In this document: positions 5,699 to 11,418 of the stretch, piece by piece
Layout: each line of letters begins with the position of its first letter
How positions within the stretch are numbered: position 1 is the first letter of the stretch
Origin: Candidatus Omnitrophota bacterium
Lineage (GTDB): Bacteria > Omnitrophota > Gorgyraeia > Gygaellales > Profunditerraquicolaceae
Length of the DNA: 11,418 bases
Assembly (NCBI GenBank): GCA_020063525.1
Contig: JAGUUJ010000112.1
Coordinates: 1 to 11,418, forward strand
Reading direction: 5' to 3'
Position numbers and translations under genes: made by a program
Notes under the pieces: model-generated
The model's input: only the letters and a program-made list of their open reading frames with translations
Told to the model about the DNA's origin: nothing
Database searches by the model: none

Positions 5699-6112
5699 GT
5701 GGAAATAAATAATATAATAAAGAAATGCCGGAATCTCCGAAGGAAACAAACAGACGCTGAAAAGAAGCTTTGGGCAGTTCTACGTAATCGTCAATTGGCT
5801 GGGGTAAAATTCAGAAGGCAATTCCCTATAGATAAATATATAGTGGATTTTTATGCTCCGGAGTGTAAGCTTGCTATCGAGGCAGACGGCGGTCAACATT
5901 ATGAAGATAAAAATAGAGAAAAGGATGAATTGAGAACTAACCAATTGGGTGGTTTAGGGATACACGTATTAAGATTTAACGATATAGAAATATTAAATAA
6001 CAGTGAAGGGGTCTATGAAACAATTCAAAAGGAAATAGAAAGAAGAAAAGTAATATCCCCTCACCTTAATCCTCTCCCCTCTGGGGAGAGGATAAACAAA
6101 AGTTTGAGATAA
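5699..6112 (+). CDS. DUF559 domain protein (Vsr/very-short-patch-repair-like endonuclease fold)
   Basis: A 137-residue protein of the DUF559 family, predicted to have the PD-(D/E)XK fold and often annotated as an endonuclease; its biological role is unknown. Family features: RRKQTDAEKKLWAVLRNRQLAGVKFRRQ in the N-terminal third (about 14-41), IDKYIVDFY with D50, the proposed active site IEADGGQH (60-67, E61 and D63), and GIHVLRFND (87-95). GTG at 5699 is the only start: an in-frame TGA lies at 5690-5692 and no internal methionine exists. The core domain ends near residue 117. The tail SPHLNPLPSGER (120-131) is simply the translation of repeat copy 2. The gene lies between aroK and an unrelated membrane protein and seems an insertion in the housekeeping order. 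Confidence 0.9.
   Translation: MEINNIIKKCRNLRRKQTDAEKKLWAVLRNRQLAGVKFRRQFPIDKYIVDFYAPECKLAIEADGGQHYEDKNREKDELRTNQLGGLGIHVLRFNDIEILNNSEGVYETIQKEIERRKVISPHLNPLPSGERINKSLR
6058..6092 (-). repeat. CCCTCTCCC-type palindromic repeat, copy 2 (inverted)
   Basis: Stem TCCTCTCCCC (6070-6079) with GGGGAGAGGA (6083-6092), loop TCT, preceded by CCCCTCACCTTAA, the inverse of the tail in copy 1. It is inverted relative to copy 1 and lies inside the coding sequence, encoding the C-terminal SPHLNPLPSGER of the DUF559 protein. Such peptides are a common sign of read-through into this repeat type. Confidence 0.85.
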
Positions 6113-6130
6113 AAAGAAGGATTTAAATTC

Positions 6131-6163
6131 TTTCTCCCTTTTGGGGGAGTGTTAGGGTGAGGG
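6131..6163 (+). repeat. CCCTCTCCC-type palindromic repeat, copy 3 (decayed)
   Basis: CTCCCTTTT (6134-6142) followed by GGGGGAG and the tail TTAGGGTGAGGG (6152-6163) repeats copy 1 in the same direction. The stem is reduced to about 5 bp (6134-6138 with 6145-6149), so this copy looks older. It fills most of the gap between the DUF559 gene and the membrane protein gene. Confidence 0.75.
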
Positions 6164-6184
6164 TGGAGGATGATAGGCGGCGGG

Positions 6185-6191
6185 AAAGGAG
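6185..6191 (+). promoter_or_regulatory. Ribosome binding site that fixes the membrane protein start
   Basis: AAAGGAG ends 5 nt before the ATG at 6197 and favours it over the ATG at 6170, which would add nine residues (MIGGGKGVK) just after repeat copy 3. The GGAGG at 6165-6169 abuts that upstream ATG and is too close to serve it. Confidence 0.65.
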
Positions 6192-6196
6192 TAAAA

Positions 6197-6739
6197 ATGG
6201 AGAAGAGAAGGTCAAAAGGGGTAACTATATTTGGGGTTATTTATCTATTAGGAAGTATATTTAATTCTATTGCACTTTTTGGTAGCATATGCAGTTATTA
6301 CTGGTTTAAAAATGCTCAAAATCTCCCGTTTGCATTTAATCTTCCTTGGTGGTATCCAATTTTCGCCTTTGTATTGCTAATCATTATGATAGGAGGTATT
6401 ATAGTAAGTATTGGCGTTTTAAAATTATTGCCATGGGCTCGTATTTTAATAATTATATTAGCAACTTTTGGTCTTTTGGCGGGTTTTATAAACAAACCCA
6501 GTATGAGCTTTAGACAGGTAGCAACAGTAGAAATCCAACCTGATGAGGAGGCTTCTCGAATAAAGGCTAAATTAGGAAAACAAATGGAGAAAATACCTCC
6601 AATGTCTGAAGCAATCACGCTTAATATAAACACCGCTATAACTACCGCAAATATATTTTTGATTATAATCTATTTCTCTTTTTTGGGAGGCTCTATTTAT
6701 TTCTTCACCCGCCCAAAGGTAAGGGAGCAGTTTAAATAA
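6197..6739 (+). CDS. Four-helix integral membrane protein of unknown function
   Basis: 180 residues with a basic N terminus (MEKRRSKG) and four predicted membrane segments: about 10-34, 52-77, 80-98 and 148-171. A soluble stretch of some 50 residues between the third and fourth helices is rich in charge (VEIQPDEEASRIKAKLGKQMEK), and the protein ends in a basic RPKVREQFK tail. The short N terminus and the tail are basic, so both probably face the cytoplasm, as does the charged loop if the helices are as drawn. I see no catalytic motif, and the family is not one I can name; the N-terminal GVTIFGVIYLLGS pattern recurs in small uncharacterised bacterial membrane proteins. It lies between the DUF559 unit and dprA with no clear functional link to either. 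Confidence 0.75.
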   Translation: MEKRRSKGVTIFGVIYLLGSIFNSIALFGSICSYYWFKNAQNLPFAFNLPWWYPIFAFVLLIIMIGGIIVSIGVLKLLPWARILIIILATFGLLAGFINKPSMSFRQVATVEIQPDEEASRIKAKLGKQMEKIPPMSEAITLNINTAITTANIFLIIIYFSFLGGSIYFFTRPKVREQFK

Positions 6740-6770
6740 ACATGTATTAGCGGGTGGTTTGATTTCGATA

Positions 6771-6791
6771 AAACTCAATGGGATTGAGTTT
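6771..6791. repeat. Short perfect hairpin upstream of dprA
   Basis: AAACTCAAT (6771-6779) pairs with ATTGAGTTT (6783-6791) around a GGG loop. It ends five bases before the dprA ribosome binding site (AGGAG, 6797-6801). There is no T tract after it on the plus strand, so it may be a weak terminator for the membrane protein gene or a leader hairpin of dprA; the sequence does not decide. Confidence 0.5.
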
Positions 6792-6811
6792 AAATTAGGA
6801 GTAATAACGAA

Positions 6812-7918
6812 ATGACGCGACTGAAAGCACTAATCGGCTTGAATATGTTTTGCGATATCGGGAGCGCGCGGTTAAAGAAGCTGCTTGAATTTTTCGGCAA
6901 GCCGGAGAATATTTTAAAGGCCCCTTGCGAAAAATTAATGGGAGTTTCAGGTATCGGCAAAGAAATCGCCAGAAAAGTCACCTCTCTTAAAGAAGAAGAT
7001 ATAGACGAGGATATGGATTTAGCCAAGAAATATAATCTGAAAATTATAACTATAGATGATGAAGAGTATCCCGAGAATCTAAAGCAGATTTATGATCCGC
7101 CAATTGTGCTTTATGTTAAGGGAGAACTAACAGGGCAGGATAAATTTAGCATTGCTATTGTTGGCTCGCGCAGGGCCTCTTTTTATGGTTTGTCTTGCGC
7201 GGAAAAGTTTGCTTCTGATTTATCAGGGCTGGGTTTTACCATTGTCTCGGGTTTAGCGCGCGGAATAGATACATCTGCGCATAAGGGCGCATTAAAACAG
7301 GGCAGGCGGACAATTGCCGTGATAGGAAGCGGTTTTCGTCATCTCTATCCGCAGGAAAATAAAAAATTAGCCGAAGAAATTTCCCGATGCGGGGCAGTAA
7401 TATCCGAATTCCCTATAAACGCAAAGCCACTAGCCCAAAACTTTCCTCGCCGCAACCGGGTGATTAGCGGTTTGTCTTTGGGTGTTCTGGTGGTTGAGGC
7501 AGCCAGAAATAGCGGCGCCTTAATTACTGCGGATTGCGCATTAGAACAGGGCAGGGAGGTTTTTGCCTTACCGGGTAAAATCGATTCCGGTAATTCTTTC
7601 GGTACGAATGGATTGATTAAGCAGGGCGCAAAATTAGTTTCTTGCGCCGATGATATTATAGAGGAATTCAATATACCCATAACTACAGAGCTGAATAAGC
7701 GGGAAATAAGAGATACAGGTTTAGATAATAGGGTATGCCTGTCCGGCAACGAATCCCTTTTATATAACTTCATATCAGACCAACCTGTGCTTTTAGATGA
7801 GATTGCGCAAGATACCAGTATTAGTATTCCCGAGATATCGAGAATACTTTTAAAATTAGAGATGCATAAATTAATCAGGCAGCTTCCCGGAAAACAGTTT
7901 ATAAAGACTCCAGCCTAA
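6812..7918 (+). CDS. dprA: DNA processing protein DprA (Smf)
   Basis: Binds incoming single-stranded DNA in natural transformation, protects it and loads RecA. The 368 residues carry all three parts of a full DprA: an N-terminal helix-hairpin-helix-like region (about 1-60, with GVSGIGKEIARK at 44-55), the Rossmann-like core (about 85-285) with IVGSRRAS (116-123), SGLARGID (146-153), VIGSGFRHLYP (170-180), FPRRNR (211-216) and LPGKIDSGNSFGTNGLI (253-269), and a C-terminal winged helix (about 312-365). AGGAG ends 10 nt before the ATG. topA follows after a single base, so the two are cotranscribed. DprA is common in bacteria not known to take up DNA, and no other competence gene is visible here. 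Confidence 0.97.
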   Translation: MTRLKALIGLNMFCDIGSARLKKLLEFFGKPENILKAPCEKLMGVSGIGKEIARKVTSLKEEDIDEDMDLAKKYNLKIITIDDEEYPENLKQIYDPPIVLYVKGELTGQDKFSIAIVGSRRASFYGLSCAEKFASDLSGLGFTIVSGLARGIDTSAHKGALKQGRRTIAVIGSGFRHLYPQENKKLAEEISRCGAVISEFPINAKPLAQNFPRRNRVISGLSLGVLVVEAARNSGALITADCALEQGREVFALPGKIDSGNSFGTNGLIKQGAKLVSCADDIIEEFNIPITTELNKREIRDTGLDNRVCLSGNESLLYNFISDQPVLLDEIAQDTSISIPEISRILLKLEMHKLIRQLPGKQFIKTPA

Positions 7919-7919
7919 T

Positions 7920-9914
7920 ATGGCAAAAAAAGATTCTTTGGTTATCGTGGAATCACCTACAAAAGCAAAGACAATAAGCCAGATACTGGGAAATCATTTT
8001 TCCGTTATCTCATCTTACGGCCATCTGATTGACTTGCCAAAAAAAGAATTAGGCGTGGATATCGAGAAAGGTTTCCTGCCTTCTTATGTGGAGGTAGGCG
8101 GAAGAAAGAAGGTAGTTTCTGATTTGAAAAAAGAATCCAAGGGCAAAAACAATATATATGTGGCTACGGACCCGGACAGGGAGGGCGAAGCCATTGGCTG
8201 GCACATCAAAAATAGGTTCTTAAAAGATAAAAAAGTCTTGCGAGTTGTGTTCCATGAGATTACGCCTGCGGCAGTAAAGGAGGCTTTTAACAGCCCGCGC
8301 GATTTTGACCTAAATATGATCGAAGCGCAGGCGAGCCGCCGTATATTAGACAGGCTCGTGGGTTATTTTTTAAGCCCGTTACTCTGGAAAAAGATAGTCC
8401 GCGGCTTAAGCGCAGGCAGAGTGCAATCCGTGGCTTTAAGGCTGCTCGTAGAAAGAGAAAAGCAGATTAATAATTTTATACCCCGGGAATATTGGGAGGT
8501 AGAGGCGGAGTTGAAGAAAAGAGACACAGGTGATACATTTTCGGCAAAATTAGAGAAAATAGGAGGAGAGGCTGTAGAAATAAAGGATAAGCTTCAGGCA
8601 GATAATATAGTCCTGGATTTAAATAATAAACCATTCATAGTCTCGGAAATAAAAAAGGCGCAAAGGCAACGCTATCCCTACCCGCCTTTTATTACCAGCA
8701 CCTTACAGCAGGAGGCCTTCAATAAATTGAGATTTAATGCCGGTAAAACTATGATGCTCGCCCAGCAGCTTTATGAAGGTATTGATATTGGCGAGAAAAG
8801 CCCCGTCGGCCTTATTACTTATATGCGCACTGACTCCACGCACGTAGCGCCTGAGGCACTCAGAGAAGTAAGGAGCTTTATCTTAAAGAATTTCGGCAAG
8901 GATTATTTACCAAAGACTCCTAATGTTTATAAATTAAAGAAACATGCCCAGGCTGCGCACGAGGCAATCAGGCCGACTTTGATTTCACATTCACCGCAAA
9001 ATCTAAAGAAATTTTTAACACCTGACCAATACAAATTATACGAATTGATTTATCGCCGTTTTATTGCCAGCCAAATGACTCCTGCACGATATTTAGTAAC
9101 TACAGCAAATATTACGGCAGAAAAATATCTTTTTACGGCTTCCGGCACTGTTACCATCTTTGATGGCTTTCTGGCACTTTATAACAATGATAACGATGAA
9201 GAAAAAGAGAAAAAAGCACTTCCTGACCTTGAAAAAGATGAAATCTTGGAACTGATTAAATTAATGCCCTCCCAGCATTTTACTAAACCTCCGGCGCGGT
9301 TCTCCGATAGTTCTCTGGTAAAGGTATTAGAGGAAGAGGGTATTGGCAGGCCCTCTACTTATGCGCCGATAATTTATACTCTGGTTTTGCGCGACTATGC
9401 GCGCAGGATTAAAGGGTATTTTCATCCTACGGAGTTGGGCTTTAAAGTCTGTGAAATGCTCGTCGAGTATTTTCCTAAGGTTATGGATATTAAGTTTACC
9501 GCGCTTATGGAAGAAGAGCTCGATGAGATTGAAGAAGGAAGGCTCCAGAGATTAAAAGTCTTAGAAGATTTCTACGCGCCCTTTAAGGAGAGCCTTGATT
9601 TTGCGCAAAAGAATATTAAAAAAGAGGTTATAGAAACAGGGGAAACTTGCGCTCAATGCGGTAAGCCCATGATTATAAAATGGGGGCGCCGGGGAAAGTT
9701 TATGAGTTGTTCTGCCTATCCGAAGTGCAAGAATTCCAAGTCTATTACCAGCGGAGTTAAATGTCCGCAACCAGAATGCGGCGGAGAACTTATCGAGCGG
9801 CGTTCCAGGCGCGGATTCTTCTATGGCTGCTCCAATTATCCTAAATGCACATTTATTTCAAAGGACCTGCCGCAGGATGAAGACAAAAAAACAGCTGATA
9901 CCGAAAATGGATAG
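7920..9914 (+). CDS. topA: DNA topoisomerase I (type IA)
   Basis: Relaxes negative supercoils by passing a strand through a transient single-strand break. The 664-residue enzyme opens with a TOPRIM domain (about 5-115): IVESPTKAKT with E11, and DPDREGE with D84, D86 and E88 binding magnesium. The type IA core follows (about 130-560), with SAGRVQSVALRLL (164-176) and the active-site tyrosine Y301 in GLITYMRTDST, next to R303. The C terminus holds two zinc ribbons: CAQCG...CSAYPKC (577-603) and CPQPECGG...CSNYPKC (615-643), each with four cysteines. E. coli TopA (865 residues) is longer at the C terminus. The ATG follows the dprA stop after one base with no clear Shine-Dalgarno, suggesting translational coupling. 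Confidence 0.97.
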   Translation: MAKKDSLVIVESPTKAKTISQILGNHFSVISSYGHLIDLPKKELGVDIEKGFLPSYVEVGGRKKVVSDLKKESKGKNNIYVATDPDREGEAIGWHIKNRFLKDKKVLRVVFHEITPAAVKEAFNSPRDFDLNMIEAQASRRILDRLVGYFLSPLLWKKIVRGLSAGRVQSVALRLLVEREKQINNFIPREYWEVEAELKKRDTGDTFSAKLEKIGGEAVEIKDKLQADNIVLDLNNKPFIVSEIKKAQRQRYPYPPFITSTLQQEAFNKLRFNAGKTMMLAQQLYEGIDIGEKSPVGLITYMRTDSTHVAPEALREVRSFILKNFGKDYLPKTPNVYKLKKHAQAAHEAIRPTLISHSPQNLKKFLTPDQYKLYELIYRRFIASQMTPARYLVTTANITAEKYLFTASGTVTIFDGFLALYNNDNDEEKEKKALPDLEKDEILELIKLMPSQHFTKPPARFSDSSLVKVLEEEGIGRPSTYAPIIYTLVLRDYARRIKGYFHPTELGFKVCEMLVEYFPKVMDIKFTALMEEELDEIEEGRLQRLKVLEDFYAPFKESLDFAQKNIKKEVIETGETCAQCGKPMIIKWGRRGKFMSCSAYPKCKNSKSITSGVKCPQPECGGELIERRSRRGFFYGCSNYPKCTFISKDLPQDEDKKTADTENG

Positions 9915-10773
9915 ATACATCGAAAAATTTATCAGGTATTTGGAAATAGAGAAGAATTATTCTAAATATACCATATTAAACTACCGGTTAGATTTAGAGA
10001 GCTTTAAGAAATTTTTGGGTGATTTGGCATTAGAGAAGATTGATTACCTGGTTTTAAGGAAATATTTAGCAATACTGAAACAAAAAAATCTTAAAAACAG
10101 GACGGTTGGACGCCGGCTTTCTACTTTAAGGTCTTTTTTTAAATTTTTGCTCCGCGAAGGCTATCTTAAGACTAATCCTATAGCCAGCCTTTCCAGCCCT
10201 AAGCAGGAAAAACCCCTGCCTTTATTTCTCACAGAAGAAGAGGTAACCAAATTAATCGAGGCAGTCCACTTAAAGGATGAAAGGGGCTTCAGGGATAGGG
10301 CAGTCATAGAGACATTTTACAGCACCGGTATAAGGGTTGGTGAGCTGGTGGGATTAAATATCGAAGATATAGATTTTATTGGAGGTGTAGCGAAGGTTAT
10401 GGGGAAGGGCAGGAAAGAGCGCATTGTGCCTATAGGAGAAATAGCACTATCAGCAATAAGAGCTTATTTAGAGAGAAGAAAGAAACAGCAAGAGGCGGAT
10501 GCGTTATTCTTAAATAAAAGCGGAAAACGCATAACTGACAGAGGTGTGCGGAATATCATTGATAAATATATACGTATTGCGAGTATAAAACAAGGCGTAT
10601 CACCCCATACATTAAGGCATTCTTTTGCTACGCATCTTTTAAATCGTGGTGCAGATTTAAGGAGTGTTCAGGAGCTCCTGGGGCACGTAAATCTTTCCAC
10701 GACCCAGATATACACCCACCTTACGACTGAAAAACTGAAAAGTGTGTATGATAAGGCGCACCCCCGGGCATAA
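9907..10773 (+). CDS. xerD: Tyrosine recombinase XerC/XerD
   Basis: Site-specific recombinase that should resolve chromosome dimers at dif. With this start it has 288 residues: an N-terminal SAM-like core-binding domain (about 3-90) and a catalytic domain with all six residues: R143 in STGIRVGEL, K167 in GKGRKER, H234 and R237 in HTLRHSFATHLL, H260 in LLGHVNLSTTQ, and nucleophile Y269. The ATG at 9907 overlaps the topA stop by eight bases and aligns with the XerD N terminus (IEKFIRYLEIEKNYS). An in-frame ATG at 9877, with AAGGA 11 nt upstream, would give 298 residues and is a real alternative. XerC and XerD cannot be separated with confidence. The dprA-topA-xer order is also known in Firmicutes. 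Confidence 0.93.
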   Translation: MDRYIEKFIRYLEIEKNYSKYTILNYRLDLESFKKFLGDLALEKIDYLVLRKYLAILKQKNLKNRTVGRRLSTLRSFFKFLLREGYLKTNPIASLSSPKQEKPLPLFLTEEEVTKLIEAVHLKDERGFRDRAVIETFYSTGIRVGELVGLNIEDIDFIGGVAKVMGKGRKERIVPIGEIALSAIRAYLERRKKQQEADALFLNKSGKRITDRGVRNIIDKYIRIASIKQGVSPHTLRHSFATHLLNRGADLRSVQELLGHVNLSTTQIYTHLTTEKLKSVYDKAHPRA

Positions 10774-10778
10774 AAAAA

Positions 10779-10806
10779 GCGTATAGCATATAGCTTATAG
10801 CGTATA
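10779..10806. repeat. Tandem heptamer repeat GCNTATA, four units
   Basis: Four contiguous 7-bp units: GCGTATA, GCATATA, GCTTATA and GCGTATA. They fill most of the 43-nt gap between xerD and waaA. Only the third base varies, and the first and last units are identical. A TATAAA at 10803-10808, partly formed by the last unit, sits 8 nt before the waaA ATG and could be a -10 box, but there is no good -35 box. Confidence 0.8.
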
Positions 10807-10816
10807 AAAAAGAAAT

Positions 10817-11418
10817 ATGTGGATATTATATGATTTTATATTTTTGATTATTACCCTCGTCCATCTGCCCGTATATTTATTGAGAAGAAAAATCCATCCC
10901 GGCTTTCCAATGCGCCTGGGGATATTACCAAATGGGCTTAACCTTGATAGGCCCATTTGGATACATGCTGTAAGTGTTGGTGAGGTAATGGCAGTAAAAA
11001 ATCTGGTAAGAGAATTGAGGATTACCTATCCTGATAAGAGATTTTTTATTTCCACGGTTACTCCCACGGGCAATAAAATCGCCAAGGGTATTGCCAAAGA
11101 AACTGATTTTGTATCTTATTTTCCTTTGGACCTAAGTTTTATTGTCAGGAGCGTTGTGGATAAGGTTAAGCCTTCTTTATTTATTATTATGGAAACCGAA
11201 ATCTGGCCAAATTTGATTTCTTATCTTTATCGAAAGAGCATACCCATCGTCTTGGTAAATGGCAGAATCTCGGACCGTTCTTTTAGAGGTTACCTGGGCA
11301 TAAAATTTCTGCTAAAACCGATTTTAAATAAAATTAATCTCTTCTGTGTTCAGACTGAAAGCGACGCGGAAAGATTGTTTCGTTTGGGTGTCGCCGCAGA
11401 CAGGATACGCATAACTGG
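10817..11418 (+). CDS. waaA: 3-deoxy-D-manno-octulosonic acid (Kdo) transferase, 5' part
   Basis: Transfers Kdo from CMP-Kdo to lipid IVA in LPS synthesis, at the inner face of the cytoplasmic membrane. The first 200 codons are in the window and the frame is open at the right edge; the full enzyme is usually about 420 residues. An N-terminal hydrophobic anchor (about 2-22) is followed by the family motif WIHAVSVGEV (48-57) with the catalytic glutamate E56, then FFISTVTPTGN, a DFVSYFPLDLSF segment, METEIWPNLI and VNGRISDRSFRGY, all typical of the N-terminal GT-B domain of WaaA/KdtA. No Shine-Dalgarno is visible before the ATG. It marks the organism as a diderm with Kdo-containing LPS. Confidence 0.93.
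   Translation, partial: MWILYDFIFLIITLVHLPVYLLRRKIHPGFPMRLGILPNGLNLDRPIWIHAVSVGEVMAVKNLVRELRITYPDKRFFISTVTPTGNKIAKGIAKETDFVSYFPLDLSFIVRSVVDKVKPSLFIIMETEIWPNLISYLYRKSIPIVLVNGRISDRSFRGYLGIKFLLKPILNKINLFCVQTESDAERLFRLGVAADRIRIT

Noticed and set aside
5661..6163. CRISPR array
   Set aside because: The repeats are palindromic, in mixed orientation, separated by a full gene, and without regular spacers or cas genes.
6771..6791. Hairpin before dprA as a standard rho-independent terminator
   Set aside because: It is AT-rich and no T tract follows on the plus strand, so I list it only as a hairpin.
6759..6795. Promoter for dprA built on TTGATT at 6759
   Set aside because: No acceptable -10 box lies at 16-19 nt; the TTTAAAT at 6789 is too far away.
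9823..9906. Longer xerD start at ATG 9823
   Set aside because: It would overlap the topA zinc-ribbon codons by more than 90 bases and add residues that XerC/XerD proteins lack. The ATG at 9877 remains a possible alternative to 9907.

Overview
The window looks like a chromosomal stretch of an AT-rich, Gram-negative-type (diderm) bacterium. It encodes the start of WaaA (Kdo transferase of lipid A/LPS assembly), a secreted nuclease and core housekeeping genes, with no phage structural genes and no intact transposase. The dprA-topA-xer order is shared with Firmicutes, but waaA directly after it points to a diderm lineage. My best guess is a candidate phylum such as Omnitrophota. That is inference from gene content and style, not a search result.

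Layout. 3-263: C-terminal end of an unrecognised protein, closed by a rho-independent terminator (294-330). 331-570: a gene-free stretch with an imperfect hairpin (391-446), a small hairpin (446-465) and a REP-like palindromic repeat (469-572) that runs into the 3' end of the next gene. 571-2448, minus strand: a compact Ski2/Mtr4-like DEVH helicase. It diverges from a plus-strand group: DUF3786 protein, secreted Staphylococcal-nuclease-like enzyme, chorismate synthase (aroC) and SpoVG. A 72-nt hairpin (5012-5083) follows spoVG. Shikimate kinase (aroK) has its own strong promoter. A DUF559 endonuclease-like gene comes next, bracketed by three copies of a CCCTCTCCC-type palindromic repeat. Then a four-helix membrane protein of unknown function, and a tight group dprA-topA-xerD, followed after a short heptamer repeat by waaA, which runs off the window.

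How it fits together. AroK and AroC are two steps of the shikimate pathway to chorismate. DprA (ssDNA/RecA loading in transformation), TopA (supercoil relaxation) and the Xer recombinase (chromosome dimer resolution) form a DNA-maintenance cluster. The helicase probably acts on RNA.

Most notable observations: (1) the helicase, DUF3786 gene and aroK each have a sigma70-like promoter whose -10 box lies 6-8 nt before the ATG and no Shine-Dalgarno, so they are predicted to be leaderless, while several downstream genes have Shine-Dalgarno sequences; (2) the DUF559 gene and its flanking repeats look like one unit, with the repeats supplying both the GTG start and the last codons of the gene; (3) two further palindromic repeat types occur between genes. 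I found no clear evidence of a wholly new defence or mobile system here.
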